Assembly: GCA_029269725.1 (NCBI GenBank)
Contig: JARJHS010000001.1
Location: 496,001 to 560,000 of the forward strand
Length of the DNA: 64,000 nt
Origin: Pollutibacter soli
GTDB lineage: Bacteria; Bacteroidota; Bacteroidia; Chitinophagales; Chitinophagaceae
Reading direction: 5' to 3'
In this document: positions 1 through 9,359 of the stretch, in pieces
Position numbering within the stretch: position 1 is the first letter of the stretch
Layout of the letters: each line of letters begins with the position of its first letter
Notes under the pieces: generated by a model
Seen by the model: the letters and a program-made list of their open reading frames with translations, nothing else
Database searches by the model: none
What the model was told of the DNA's origin: nothing
Program-made: the position numbers and the translations under genes

Positions 1-1145
1 CCTGGTTCTCCCCATATCACGGGACCTGATGAATATTGAAGCCTGTTTCCTTCCCGATCGGTTGACTTGCCGTTACTTTCCATATTTCCCTGCTGGAAAT
101 AGGCAGAGAACCTGTGCATATACTGGTCGTAAGGTAAAATTGCTTCCGATTGTGCACCAAAGAAATTGGTGTACCATAGTCCCGTCAGAGCCATGTTCAC
201 AGGAATGTTCTCTTTAAAACTGCGGGTCCTGAAATGAACATCCATCGCATGACCACCCTTGAGCAGATCTTCAAAATTTTCGTAACCGATAGTAAGCGCT
301 ATCGACAAGCCGATTGCACTCCAAAGACTGTATCGACCACCAACCCAATCCCAGAATACAAACATATTCGCTTTGTCAATTCCGAATTTTACAACTTCTG
401 TTTCATTGGTTGAAAGCGCTGCAAAATGTTTCGCGATATGTGCTTCATCACCTGCTGACCTCAAAAACCATTGACGTGCGGTTTGCGCATTGGTCATGGT
501 TTCCTGGGTAGTAAATGTTTTAGAGGCGATCAGGAATAAAGTCTCATCCGGTGTTACCAGTTTCAGTGTTTCTGCGATATGTGTACCATCAACATTTGAT
601 ACGAAATGTACGCTGATGCCCTCTTTCCAGTATGGCTTCAAAGCTTCAGTGACCATCACCGGACCAAGATCAGATCCACCGATGCCGATATTTACGATAT
701 ATTTAATCTTCTTCCCCGTATATCCTTTCCATGTACCGGTATGGATGGCAGTACAACAGTCCTGCATCTGTTTAAGCACGGCGCGTATCTCTGGCATTAC
801 GTCTTTTCCCTGGGTGAGTACCGGTTCTCCGCTCATATTTCGGAGTGCAGGATGAAGCACTGCACGTCCTTCCGTTGCGTTGATCAGTTCGCCACCAAAG
901 AACGCATCCATAGCTGCAGGCAACTGACATTGCTGCGCCAGGCGAAAAAGCGATTCTCTTACGCGATCATCAATGAGGTTTTTAGAGAAGTCAGCCAACA
1001 GATCACCGTCAATCAGACTGTATTTTGAAAACCGATCCGGATCTTCTTTGAAAAGTTCACTTATTCTTTTCTGACCGAGTCTTTCGCGATGTCCTTTAAG
1101 TTCCTGCCAGGCGGATGTGGTTGTGGGATTGATCTTTGGAAACAT
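1..1145 (-). CDS. pgi: Glucose-6-phosphate isomerase, C-terminus cut by window edge
   Basis: This cytoplasmic enzyme interconverts glucose 6-phosphate and fructose 6-phosphate in glycolysis and gluconeogenesis. The reading frame is open from an ATG at 1145-1143 to the left edge, giving about 381 codons, so roughly the N-terminal two thirds of a usual ~550-residue protein. Its start reads [16 protein letters not shown]. Family landmarks seen include [10 protein letters not shown] (sugar-phosphate loop), [13 protein letters not shown], and [20 protein letters not shown], the classic PGI signature. It lies 3 nt downstream of the threonine aldolase stop on the same strand, so the two are probably co-transcribed. 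Identity is certain; the C-terminal catalytic part is not visible. Confidence 0.96.
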   Translation of the reverse strand, partial: MFPKINPTTTSAWQELKGHRERLGQKRISELFKEDPDRFSKYSLIDGDLLADFSKNLIDDRVRESLFRLAQQCQLPAAMDAFFGGELINATEGRAVLHPALRNMSGEPVLTQGKDVMPEIRAVLKQMQDCCTAIHTGTWKGYTGKKIKYIVNIGIGGSDLGPVMVTEALKPYWKEGISVHFVSNVDGTHIAETLKLVTPDETLFLIASKTFTTQETMTNAQTARQWFLRSAGDEAHIAKHFAALSTNETEVVKFGIDKANMFVFWDWVGGRYSLWSAIGLSIALTIGYENFEDLLKGGHAMDVHFRTRSFKENIPVNMALTGLWYTNFFGAQSEAILPYDQYMHRFSAYFQQGNMESNGKSTDREGNRLQYSSGPVIWGEP

Positions 1146-1148
1146 ATG

Positions 1149-2165
1149 TTAAATACTTTCAATAATATTAATGGTTTGCTGAAGCATTGCTGGAATGATG
1201 TCCAGGTGAACAACTAATCTTACTTTCTCCGGTGTGATAGCATAAGCCAGAACATCCTTTCCTTCGAGGAGTTTTACAAGTTCCGGCGCTGTTAAACCAG
1301 GTTTCAATCTGAAAATGATGATATTGGTTTCGACAGGAAGCATTTCCGCGACCATATCTTTTTTTGCAATGGCGGCACCAAGCAAGGCAGCTTGTTCATG
1401 ATCTGTTTTCAGGCGATCCACATGATGATTCAGGGCATACAATCCGGCAGCAGCAAGCATTCCGGCCTGTCGCATCCCTCCACCAAAAACTTTTCTTATC
1501 CTGCGGGCTTTTTTAATGAAGGGCGCTTTGCCCAACAATAGACTTCCGACAGGAGCTCCCAACCCTTTACTCAGACAAATCGATATGCTGTCAAATAATT
1601 TTCCATAGGTTTCCGGCTTTTCATTTTTGGCTACCATAGCGTTGAATAACCGGGCTCCATCCAGGTGGAAAGAAAGTCCTTTAGAACGGCATAGTTCGCC
1701 AATGGCTTCCATCTCTTTCATTTCATAACAGCTACCACCACCGCGATTCGATGTATTTTCAAGAGAAACAAGGCGAGTCACTGGTCGATGGACATCATCT
1801 GGCTGGATGGCAGCAGCCACCTGGTCAGCATTAATCCTTCCCCTGTCGCCATGGATCAATCTCACGGAGCAGCCGGAATTGAATGCTATGCCTCCACCTT
1901 CATACTGATAGATATGAGAGCTTTCATCGCAGATCACTTCATCGCCGGCCTGGGTATGGCATTTGATTGCAATCTGGTTGGTCATGGTACCGCTAGGACA
2001 GAAAACGGCGGCTTCCATCCGGAAAAGGTCAGCAGCAAACCGCTCCAGCTCATTTACGGAAGGATCTTCACCAAAAACATCATCGCCAAGGGGAGCTTTC
2101 TGCATGGCGTGCAGCATTGCGGGGGTAGGGACTGTCACAGTATCGGAACGGAAGTCAATTCGCAT
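1149..2165 (-). CDS. ltaE: Low-specificity L-threonine aldolase
   Basis: A PLP-dependent fold-type I enzyme that cleaves L-threonine or L-allo-threonine to glycine and acetaldehyde. The 338-residue length is normal for the family. Seen: the N-terminal DFRSDTVTVPT motif, GDDVFGEDP, the PLP-binding segment HLDGARLFNA around residue 167, and the Schiff-base lysine at about 200 in LSKGLGAPVGS. The start ATG is followed directly by the conserved MRIDFRSDT motif, so it is well placed. It is the upstream gene of a two-gene unit with pgi, only 3 nt apart. That pairing has no obvious metabolic logic. Confidence 0.93.
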   Translation of the reverse strand: MRIDFRSDTVTVPTPAMLHAMQKAPLGDDVFGEDPSVNELERFAADLFRMEAAVFCPSGTMTNQIAIKCHTQAGDEVICDESSHIYQYEGGGIAFNSGCSVRLIHGDRGRINADQVAAAIQPDDVHRPVTRLVSLENTSNRGGGSCYEMKEMEAIGELCRSKGLSFHLDGARLFNAMVAKNEKPETYGKLFDSISICLSKGLGAPVGSLLLGKAPFIKKARRIRKVFGGGMRQAGMLAAAGLYALNHHVDRLKTDHEQAALLGAAIAKKDMVAEMLPVETNIIIFRLKPGLTAPELVKLLEGKDVLAYAITPEKVRLVVHLDIIPAMLQQTINIIESI

Positions 2166-2450
2166 CCGGCGAAATTAATGTTTGCGAAAAATGTTACGAA
2201 CAATTTCATTTGAAATTTGTCATAACTGCAAAGGTTATCGTAAACACCGGTTTGGCGGATTGTTGAAGAATCTTTGCCTTTTTTTACATCGACGCTATGA
2301 AAAACAGAATTCAGTGTTTACATTTGCTGGCTACACCGGAAGTAAATGAATTATAACATTTCGTTTACACTTTAATCTGCCCGAAAACCGTCTAAAAGAT
2401 CGAGTGAAACGTTTTAGTATCAGAGGATACTTCAATTTTATTTATTTTGT

Positions 2451-3308
2451 ATGAGGCAACTTAAGATAGCAACGCAAATTACGAATCGCGACTCACAGGC
2501 GGTAGAAAAGTATTTGCAGGAAATCTCCAAGATTTCCATGATCACTCCTGAAGAGGAGACGACTCTGGCTCAGCGCATTAAAATGAATGACCAGAAGGCG
2601 TTAGACAAATTGGTGCAGGCGAACTTAAGGTTCGTGGTTTCTGTAGCTAAGCAGTACCAGCACCAGGGGCTTTCTCTTAGCGATCTCATCAACGAGGGTA
2701 ACCTCGGTTTGATTAAAGCAGCCCAGCGTTTCGATGAAACCAAGGGTTTTAAATTCATCTCATACGCCGTTTGGTGGATTCGCCAGTCCATCCTGCAGGC
2801 GTTGGCAGAGCAGGGTAGATTAGTCCGCCTGCCTCAAAACAAAATTGGCACCTATAACAAAGCGAACAAGGCCTATATGGCTTTCGAGCAGGAACACGAA
2901 AGAGAACCTTCAACAGAAGAACTCGCTGAATTGCTCGAAATGAGCGAAACAGAAATCAACAACATCTTTCAGAGCAACACCCGTCACACTTCACTCGATG
3001 CCCCCGTGCATGAAGCAGAAGATGTAGCGATGGGCGATTTACTGCAGGGTGGTGATGATACTGACGACGATGTTATTAAGGATTCACTCCGTGCCGAAAT
3101 CAGAAGGGTCCTAAAATCCCTCAGCCCGCGTGAAGCGGAAATCGTGAACGCATATTTTGGACTGGACGGTGAAAATGGTGTTACCATTGAGCAGATCGGT
3201 CAGAAATATGATCTCACGAAAGAAAGAATCAGGCAGATCAAAGAAAGAGCCATTAAACGACTCCAGAAAGCCAGGTACAGCAATGCTTTGAAAGCATATC
3301 TTGGCTGA
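2451..3308 (+). CDS. rpoD: Housekeeping RNA polymerase sigma factor (RpoD/SigA type)
   Basis: The primary sigma factor directs RNA polymerase to vegetative promoters. At 285 residues it is the short form usual in Bacteroidota, lacking the long region 1.1 and non-conserved insert. Seen in order: region 1.2 (SQAVEKYLQEI), region 2 (DLINEGNLGLIKAAQRFD, then FISYAVWWIRQSILQAL for the -10/-7 contact), region 3 and region 4 with a helix-turn-helix near the end (ERIRQIKERAIKRLQ). MRQLKI at the start is the standard N-terminus in the phylum. The 285-bp region upstream (2166-2450) holds no gene. A strong hairpin terminator follows at 3329-3354. Confidence 0.95.
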   Translation: MRQLKIATQITNRDSQAVEKYLQEISKISMITPEEETTLAQRIKMNDQKALDKLVQANLRFVVSVAKQYQHQGLSLSDLINEGNLGLIKAAQRFDETKGFKFISYAVWWIRQSILQALAEQGRLVRLPQNKIGTYNKANKAYMAFEQEHEREPSTEELAELLEMSETEINNIFQSNTRHTSLDAPVHEAEDVAMGDLLQGGDDTDDDVIKDSLRAEIRRVLKSLSPREAEIVNAYFGLDGENGVTIEQIGQKYDLTKERIRQIKERAIKRLQKARYSNALKAYLG

Positions 3309-3328
3309 TCTCACAGATACATTTTTGG

Positions 3329-3354
3329 CCCCCGCAATGTTGCGGGGGTTTTTT
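3329..3354 (+). terminator. Rho-independent terminator of rpoD
   Basis: CCCCCGC and GCGGGGG arms (the pairing can extend to nine base pairs) are followed at once by six T residues. It lies 20 nt after the rpoD stop, which fixes its role. Confidence 0.88.
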
Positions 3355-3393
3355 ATTTGAACCCGTTTGAGATAACTTTGTTGATCTATCGAT

Positions 3394-4326
3394 ATGAAGC
3401 GCCTGAAGTTTAATCCTCGTAATACTTTTTTCCTGCCTCTATCCCGTATTCCGTATACTGTATTGTGTATTCTCTTTTTCGTTTCCTGCGAAAAAGACAT
3501 CACCATCGATCTGAATGATCCTGAACCCAAAATCGTAGTCGAGGCCAGCATTGAAAATAACCAGCCTCCTTTTGTTGTACTGTCCAACAGTTTGAATTAT
3601 TTCAGCAAGATTAACCCGGAGATACTAGCCGCTTCATTTGTACATAATGCTGAAATTTTTATCAGCGACGGCACCAGGACACATAAGCTCGTTGAAGATT
3701 CTATAGTCGATGTACAGGGCTACACACTTTACTTTTACACAAACAATAGAAATGACCCTTCAACCGCGATCTTTGGACAGTTGGGAGTGAGTTATTCCTT
3801 AGAGATAAATACTGGCGGTGAGGTTTTTAAAGCGAATACCACGATCCCCGACACAACCAAGATTATCGATTCCCTTTGGTGGGAACCCATCCCGGTCATC
3901 GATCCTGAGGATTCCAATAAAACAAAGCTGATGATCAAAGCAACGGATCGTCCTGGTTATGGTGATTATGTCCGCTATTACACCAAGGTGAATTCACAAC
4001 CATTCTTCCCGGGTCTCAATTCGGTGTATGATGACCAGGTGATCGATGGAACCACTTATATTCTGCCGGTTGATCGTGGGATCAATAAGAATGTGGAGCT
4101 GGAAGAAGACGATGTGTTTTTTACCAGGGGAGATACGGTCACAATGAAACTTTCTGCAATTGATAAAGCGGTATATGATTTCTGGCGAACTTCTGAATTC
4201 AGCTATCAGAGTATCGGTAATCCATTCTCAAATCCGGTAAAGATTCTTTCAAATATTTCCAACAATGCATTGGGTTATTTTGGTGGGTATGGATCGCAAT
4301 TCAGGACGATTGTTATCAGTAAATAG
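3394..4326 (+). CDS. DUF4249-like outer-surface lipoprotein
   Basis: A predicted lipoprotein of 310 residues. A hydrophobic stretch (residues about 20-31) ends in VSC at Cys32, a plausible lipobox, followed by EKDITIDLNDPEPKIVV. That sequence, and the next strand with PPFVVLSNSLNYFSKI, match the pattern of the DUF4249 family, which is common in Bacteroidota and often sits beside TonB-dependent receptors. No receptor is adjacent here. The rest is beta-rich. Function is not established for the family. The ATG may be upstream of the true start, because the charged segment before the hydrophobic core is unusually long at about 19 residues. Confidence 0.75.
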   Translation: MKRLKFNPRNTFFLPLSRIPYTVLCILFFVSCEKDITIDLNDPEPKIVVEASIENNQPPFVVLSNSLNYFSKINPEILAASFVHNAEIFISDGTRTHKLVEDSIVDVQGYTLYFYTNNRNDPSTAIFGQLGVSYSLEINTGGEVFKANTTIPDTTKIIDSLWWEPIPVIDPEDSNKTKLMIKATDRPGYGDYVRYYTKVNSQPFFPGLNSVYDDQVIDGTTYILPVDRGINKNVELEEDDVFFTRGDTVTMKLSAIDKAVYDFWRTSEFSYQSIGNPFSNPVKILSNISNNALGYFGGYGSQFRTIVISK

Positions 4327-4425
4327 CCCTGACATTTATGTCGGGGAGCAGTTGGAAGGCAGTCTCACTATTCGCGCGACGCCAATGTTTCTTAAAAAAT
4401 AACATAGATCATCCTGCCGATAGCC

Positions 4426-4488
4426 TCTAAGACTCAAAGACTGTAAGGCAGCTCGAAACAAATCTTAGAGCAATCTTTGAGTCTCAGA
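4426..4488. repeat. Imperfect inverted repeat between convergent genes
   Basis: Arms TCTAAGACTCAAAGACT (4426-4442) and its near-complement at 4472-4488 match at 15 of 17 positions across a 29-nt spacer. It lies between the ends of the DUF4249 gene and glnS and may act as a terminator or mRNA 3'-end stabiliser for the plus-strand gene. It has no T tract. Confidence 0.5.
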
Positions 4489-4499
4489 GACTTCCCGGC

Positions 4500-4529
4500 A
4501 AAAAAGCCCCGCAGCTTACTGCGGGGCTT
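4500..4529 (-). terminator. Rho-independent terminator of glnS
   Basis: A perfect 10-bp stem, AGCCCCGCAG with CTGCGGGGCT around a CTTA loop, is preceded on the plus strand by a run of A. Read on the minus strand this is stem then U tract. It lies about 35 nt past the glnS stop. Confidence 0.88.
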
Positions 4530-4562
4530 GAAAATATCTTTTTGAATCACCGGTCGAAATGT

Positions 4563-6242
4563 CTACTTCTTCGTTTTCGTAACCTCTTTTGCCCAGGCAT
4601 CTTTCAAAGTAACTGTGCGATTAAACACCAGTTTTCCATCTGCGTTTTTGTTGCTGTCCAATGAAAAATATCCTTTGCGGATGAACTGGTAGTGATCGTC
4701 AGGATTTGCAGCAGTCAAGGATGGCTCTACCCAGGCATTGGTGAGAATCTGCAATGAATCCGGATTGATATAATCTTTGAAATCGCCCTCTTCAACACCT
4801 GGATTTTCCACTTTGAACAACCGATCGTAGAGTCTTATCTCTGCCGGTACTGCATGATCGACAGAGATCCAGTGAATGGTTCCTTTCACACTTAATCCTG
4901 AATTATCCTGACCACTTCTTGTCCCTTCGATATAGGTACAGTACACTTCCGTTACTTTTCCGTTTTCATCTTTTTTACTTCCGGTACATTCAACGATGTA
5001 TGCATTTTTCAGACGAACTTTATTTCCCGGTGCAAGTCGAAACCATTTTTTCGCTGCCACTTCCATATAATCCTCAGCTTCGATCCAGAGCTCGCGACTG
5101 AAAGGGATCTCACGAAACCCGCCCTGGTCGGGAGCTTCGGGATTGTTTTCTCCCATCACAATTTCGGACCGGCCTTCGGGGTAGTTGGTGATGATCAGTT
5201 TTATTGGATCCAGTACTGCCATGCGCCTTAACGCGATCTGGTTCAGATCTTCGCGTACACAAAATTCTAGCAATCCAACATCGATAATGTTCTCCCGCCT
5301 CTGAACTCCTATCCGATCACAGAAGTTTCTGATGGCAACAGGACGATACCCACGGCGGCGCATACCTGATAGTGTAGGCATTCGGGGGTCATCCCATCCA
5401 TCAACATAATTTTCATTGACCAGCTGAAGTAATTTGCGTTTACTCATCACCGTATAGGTCATGTTTAATCGGGCAAATTCATACTGGTGAGAAGGGAATA
5501 TTTCGAGTTTTTCAATGTACCAGTTGTATAACGGTCTGTGTACCTCGAATTCAAGTGTACAGATGGAGTGACTGATTTTTTCAATGGAATCCGACTGCCC
5601 GTGCGCAAAATCATACATCGGGTATATGCACCATTTATCACCTGTACGGTGATGATGTGCGTGCCTGATCCTGTACATGATCGGATCACGCATGTGCATA
5701 TTGGGAGATGACATATCGATCTTAGCTCTCAGCACTTTTTCACCGTCCTGGTACTTGCCATTCTTCATTTCTGCAAACAGGCTCAGGTTTTCCTCCACAG
5801 ATCTGTTGCGGAAAGGACTTTCAATTCCGGGAACTGTTGGGCTGCCTTTGGTAGCAGCAATTTCATCTGAACTGGAATCATCTACATAGGCAAGACCTTT
5901 GCGGATCAGTTCAATGGCAAAATCGTAAAGCGTATCAAAATAATCTGAAGCAAATCTTTCTTCCTCCCAGTCGAAGCCGAGCCAATGTAAATCAGCTTTT
6001 ATCGACTCAACATATTCAGCTTCTTCAGTAATGGGATTGGTATCGTCAAACCTGAGATTGGTTTTACCGCCATATTTGTCAGCCAGACCGAAGTTCAGGC
6101 AAATGCTTTTGGCGTGCCCGATATGCAGATAGCCATTGGGCTCCGGGGGGAAACGGGTATGGATGCTAACATGCTTTCCGGCTTTCAGATCCTCTTCTAT
6201 AATCTCTTCAAGAAAATTCAGCGACTTTTCTTCAATCATCAT
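4563..6242 (-). CDS. glnS: Glutaminyl-tRNA synthetase
   Basis: A class I aminoacyl-tRNA synthetase charging tRNA-Gln with glutamine in the cytoplasm. The 559-residue length is normal for bacterial GlnRS. Seen: PPEPNGYLHIGHAKS (HIGH motif) near residue 32, LRFDDTNP, the KMSKS-like VMSKRKLLQLV, and DDPRMPTLSGMRRRGY, which is diagnostic of GlnRS over GluRS. The C-terminal anticodon-binding beta-barrels are intact. Two adjacent methionines start the protein and the second could be used. It is monocistronic with its own terminator. Confidence 0.96.
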   Translation of the reverse strand: MMIEEKSLNFLEEIIEEDLKAGKHVSIHTRFPPEPNGYLHIGHAKSICLNFGLADKYGGKTNLRFDDTNPITEEAEYVESIKADLHWLGFDWEEERFASDYFDTLYDFAIELIRKGLAYVDDSSSDEIAATKGSPTVPGIESPFRNRSVEENLSLFAEMKNGKYQDGEKVLRAKIDMSSPNMHMRDPIMYRIRHAHHHRTGDKWCIYPMYDFAHGQSDSIEKISHSICTLEFEVHRPLYNWYIEKLEIFPSHQYEFARLNMTYTVMSKRKLLQLVNENYVDGWDDPRMPTLSGMRRRGYRPVAIRNFCDRIGVQRRENIIDVGLLEFCVREDLNQIALRRMAVLDPIKLIITNYPEGRSEIVMGENNPEAPDQGGFREIPFSRELWIEAEDYMEVAAKKWFRLAPGNKVRLKNAYIVECTGSKKDENGKVTEVYCTYIEGTRSGQDNSGLSVKGTIHWISVDHAVPAEIRLYDRLFKVENPGVEEGDFKDYINPDSLQILTNAWVEPSLTAANPDDHYQFIRKGYFSLDSNKNADGKLVFNRTVTLKDAWAKEVTKTKK

Positions 6243-6325
6243 TGGTCAGTTGGGCAGCGAATTTACAAAAATTAAGCCTTTCAGACCATAAATTAGCCTG
6301 ATTGACGCGTGCTTTTGCATAGTTT

Positions 6326-7615
6326 TTACACCAGAACGTGCAAACTTTTGCGAATAATTTCAACACTTTCAAGCATCTGATCGCGGGTAATAGTTAAAGG
6401 CGGTGCGAAACGGATTTTGTCGCCATGCGTTGGTTTTGCAAGAAGTCCGTTTTCTTTCAGTTCCAGGCAAAAGCTCCAGGCCGCTTCTTTATCTGCATGG
6501 TCTATAACAATCGCATTCAGCAAACCCATTCCCCTGACCGTAGAAATAGCAGGTGATGCAAGAGCCCTGAGTTCATTTCGAAGAAGTTCGCCCATCGCAG
6601 CGGCATTTTCAACCAGCCCTTCGTTTTTTAAAACCGAAAGAGCCGTAATTGCAATATGGCATGCCAAAGGATTTCCGCCATAGGTTGATCCGTGTTCGCC
6701 TGGTGCGATCAGCATCATGATTTCATTATCAGCAAGGACTGCGCTTACAGGTAATGTTCCACCACTTAATGCTTTTCCAAGTATCAGAATATCCGGACGA
6801 ACATTCTCATGATCACAACAAAGCATTTTACCGGTGCGGCCTAAACCCGTTTGAATTTCATCGCCAATAAATAATACGCGTGCATCGCTGCAATACTGTT
6901 TTGCTTTCTGCAAATACCCTTCATCCGGCACTACAACACCAGCTTCGCCCTGTATCGGTTCAACAAGAAACCCTGCAACATCCTGATCCTGTAAGGCGAT
7001 CTCCAGTGAACGTAAATCGTTATACGGTATGATCTCAAAACCTGGCATAAAAGGACCAAAATCTTTTGTGGAAGAAGGATCGGTACTGAAAGAAATTACC
7101 GTGCTCGTGCGGCCGTGAAAATTATTTGCGCAAACAATGATCTTTGCTTTGTTCTCAGGGATGCCCTTTATTCTATAACCCCACCGCCTCGCAAGTTTGA
7201 GTGCTGTTTCAACGGCTTCAACACCGGTGTTCATCGGTAACACCTTATCATAACCGAAAAACGCTGTGATGAATTTTTCATATTCTCCCAATTGATCATT
7301 GTAAAAAGCCCTCGATGTCAGCGTAAGTTTTGACGCCTGTGAAATTAGAGCTTCAACTATTTCAGGGTGACAATGCCCCTGGTTGACCGCTGAGTAACCA
7401 CTCAGGAAATCGAAATATCTTTTATCATCAACATCATACACAAATACACCACGGCCTTCCTTCAAAACCACAGGAATCGGGTGATAATTATGAGCTCCGT
7501 ATTTTTCTTCCAGCTCAATAAAATATTGTGAGTTTGCCGTAACCGGCATTAACGATTGCATAGTCTGATTTTTAAACTGATTAAAAAGGAAATTCTGGAC
7601 AGCAGGTATCTGCAA
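6326..7615 (-). CDS. rocD: Ornithine aminotransferase (ornithine--oxo-acid transaminase)
   Basis: A PLP class III aminotransferase that converts L-ornithine and 2-oxoglutarate to glutamate-5-semialdehyde and glutamate, linking arginine breakdown to proline and glutamate. Seen: [12 protein letters not shown] and [17 protein letters not shown] near the N-terminus, [31 protein letters not shown], and the PLP lysine in [19 protein letters not shown]. From the first ATG it is 429 residues. Family members usually begin near [11 protein letters not shown], so Met19 (7561) or Met23 (7549) may be the real start. No operon partner is evident. Confidence 0.93.
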   Translation of the reverse strand: MQIPAVQNFLFNQFKNQTMQSLMPVTANSQYFIELEEKYGAHNYHPIPVVLKEGRGVFVYDVDDKRYFDFLSGYSAVNQGHCHPEIVEALISQASKLTLTSRAFYNDQLGEYEKFITAFFGYDKVLPMNTGVEAVETALKLARRWGYRIKGIPENKAKIIVCANNFHGRTSTVISFSTDPSSTKDFGPFMPGFEIIPYNDLRSLEIALQDQDVAGFLVEPIQGEAGVVVPDEGYLQKAKQYCSDARVLFIGDEIQTGLGRTGKMLCCDHENVRPDILILGKALSGGTLPVSAVLADNEIMMLIAPGEHGSTYGGNPLACHIAITALSVLKNEGLVENAAAMGELLRNELRALASPAISTVRGMGLLNAIVIDHADKEAAWSFCLELKENGLLAKPTHGDKIRFAPPLTITRDQMLESVEIIRKSLHVLV

Positions 7616-7734
7616 CCGTTAGTGGTTGAGTAAATCCAGGTTGGATGAAAGAAAGGATGATATTTGCTGCAGAGACTTGATATGATAACGAATTGCTCCG
7701 AAGATACAATTTTCTGGCCAATCAGGAAAAGGTA

Positions 7735-8574
7735 TCAGCCCGGTAAAAGTTCCATAGTCCGGACGGTATAATGGCCAGGGAATTCCGGCAATTTAAAATC
7801 ATGTTCGTTATAGATCCCGAACACCGTAGATCCTGAACCAGATAGTGAGGCATAAAGTGCTCCAGCTGAATAAAGTGTCGATTTGATATCAGCAATCTCC
7901 TTGTAGGCCTCGAATACCGGGGCCTCGAAATCATTTTTGATGATTGATTTCCATTCGGCAAGGGGATAAAGAATGGCTTCTTTCAAGGATTTTTCCGGCT
8001 TTCCGGGTTTAATTCTGCTGAACGCCCATGATGTAGAAACTGATATCGAAGGAAATACAACAACAATATGGTATCCTTTCAAGGAGGGAATATCTATCGG
8101 TTCCAGGATTTCGCCACGTCCTGAACCAAATACCGGCTGATTGATGATAAAGAAAGGGCAATCGCTACCCAGTTGTAACGCATATTCAATCAACTTTTTC
8201 CGGGGGATCTGCAGATCAAATTTTTTATTGATGAGCAGAAGCGTAAATGCTCCGTCTGATGAACCTCCTCCCATGCCGGCGCCCATGGGAATTTGTTTCA
8301 GCAAATGAAATTCAAGCGCGGGAATATGTGAATATTCTTTTTTTAGTATTTGCCAGGCCCGGAAACAAAGATTCTTTTCTTCCGGTCCTTCGATTGAAAG
8401 GCCACTGGTTCCAAATTGAAAATCACCTTTTGAAGGATCAGTTGCTTTGATTAATTCGATCGAATCTCTGAAAGGAATGGGAAGGAAAATGGTTTCAAGA
8501 TCATGAAATCCGTCAGCTCTTCTTCCCGTGATATAAAGACCAAGGTTAATCTTTGCATTGGGAAACAAGACCAT
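7735..8574 (-). CDS. ispE: 4-diphosphocytidyl-2-C-methyl-D-erythritol kinase
   Basis: A GHMP-family kinase that phosphorylates CDP-methylerythritol in the MEP pathway for isoprenoid precursors. The 279-residue protein begins MVLFPNAKINLGLYITGRRADGFHDLETIF, the typical IspE N-terminus. The ATP-binding GHMP motif PMGAGMGGGSSDGAF lies near residues 95-109, and a C-terminal SLSGSGSTVFGIY segment matches the third GHMP motif. It follows the bifunctional-nuclease gene by 7 nt, so the two are probably one transcript. Confidence 0.94.
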   Translation of the reverse strand: MVLFPNAKINLGLYITGRRADGFHDLETIFLPIPFRDSIELIKATDPSKGDFQFGTSGLSIEGPEEKNLCFRAWQILKKEYSHIPALEFHLLKQIPMGAGMGGGSSDGAFTLLLINKKFDLQIPRKKLIEYALQLGSDCPFFIINQPVFGSGRGEILEPIDIPSLKGYHIVVVFPSISVSTSWAFSRIKPGKPEKSLKEAILYPLAEWKSIIKNDFEAPVFEAYKEIADIKSTLYSAGALYASLSGSGSTVFGIYNEHDFKLPEFPGHYTVRTMELLPG

Positions 8575-8581
8575 GCCCGGT

Positions 8582-9175
8582 TTATTTTTTTCTTCTGCTG
8601 TTGATCTCGTCGCGGATGGCTATTGCGCGTATATAATCTTCCTGCTCGAGTACTTCATTCAACAATGTGTTCAGTTCCTCAACAGAAAGATTTTTTAAAT
8701 CATCATGTGCTGTCGTTTCCTCGCTTGTTGTGGATACGACTGCTTTTTTCTTTTTCGTACCGGTATCTTCCATCAGAATTCCAGCGTTTTCAAGAATGTT
8801 TTCGTACGTATAAATGGGACAACCAAAACGCACGGCGAGTGCCAGTGCATCGGACGTACGGGAATCAATTTCTACTGTATCATTTTCATTTGAACAAAGG
8901 AGTTTGGAATAGAAAATGCCCTCCTGGAGATCACAAATGATTACTTCATGAAGTTCAACATTGAAAGCCATCATGAAATTTTTCATAAGATCATGAGTGA
9001 GAGGTCTGCTGGGTTGCATGCGTTCAAGCGCAACAGCAATAGCCTGGGCTTCAAATCCTCCGATAACAATCGGCAAACGGCGTAGTCCATTCACCTCACC
9101 CAACACCACAGCATAGGAATGTGTCTGTGTAATGGAGTGGGAAAGTGCAACAATTTCCAGTTCGATTTTCTTCAT
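8582..9175 (-). CDS. Bifunctional nuclease family protein (DUF151) with C-terminal UVR motif
   Basis: A 197-residue protein. Residues about 1-130 match the BFN/DUF151 domain (IELEIVALSHSITQTHSYAVVLGE, LPIVIGGFEAQAIAVALE, SRTSDALALAVRFGCPIYT). A linker rich in K and T follows. The end (LSVEELNTLLNEVLEQEDYIRAIAIRDEIN) matches the UvrB/UvrC helical motif used for protein contacts. This domain pair is widespread in Bacteroidota. Plant and bacterial BFN proteins have been reported to have RNase and DNase activity, but the cellular role here is unknown. It heads a unit with ispE. Confidence 0.88.
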   Translation of the reverse strand: MKKIELEIVALSHSITQTHSYAVVLGEVNGLRRLPIVIGGFEAQAIAVALERMQPSRPLTHDLMKNFMMAFNVELHEVIICDLQEGIFYSKLLCSNENDTVEIDSRTSDALALAVRFGCPIYTYENILENAGILMEDTGTKKKKAVVSTTSEETTAHDDLKNLSVEELNTLLNEVLEQEDYIRAIAIRDEINSRRKK

Positions 9176-9359
9176 ATAAGTGTACGAAAGTACGTTAAAT
9201 TTCTAAAGAGAAAAATCAATATCCACGCGGTTTGTATTGCAAATTTCCCTCCTGTAACTGCCTGGGGTTCATATTCCTGTTATAATAAAAACAGATCGGG
9301 GATTTAGACTATTTTGTTACGTATTGAGTAGAAATTTATACACTATTATCAGATCTGTT

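Noticed and set aside
29-1028. Open frames on the plus strand at the left edge
   Set aside because: The minus strand encodes a clear glucose-6-phosphate isomerase across the whole interval; the plus frames are shadows.
2440-2452. Promoter -7 element directly before rpoD
   Set aside because: ATTTTATTTATTTTG is T-rich but does not fit TAnnTTTG, and it would put the transcription start inside the gene.
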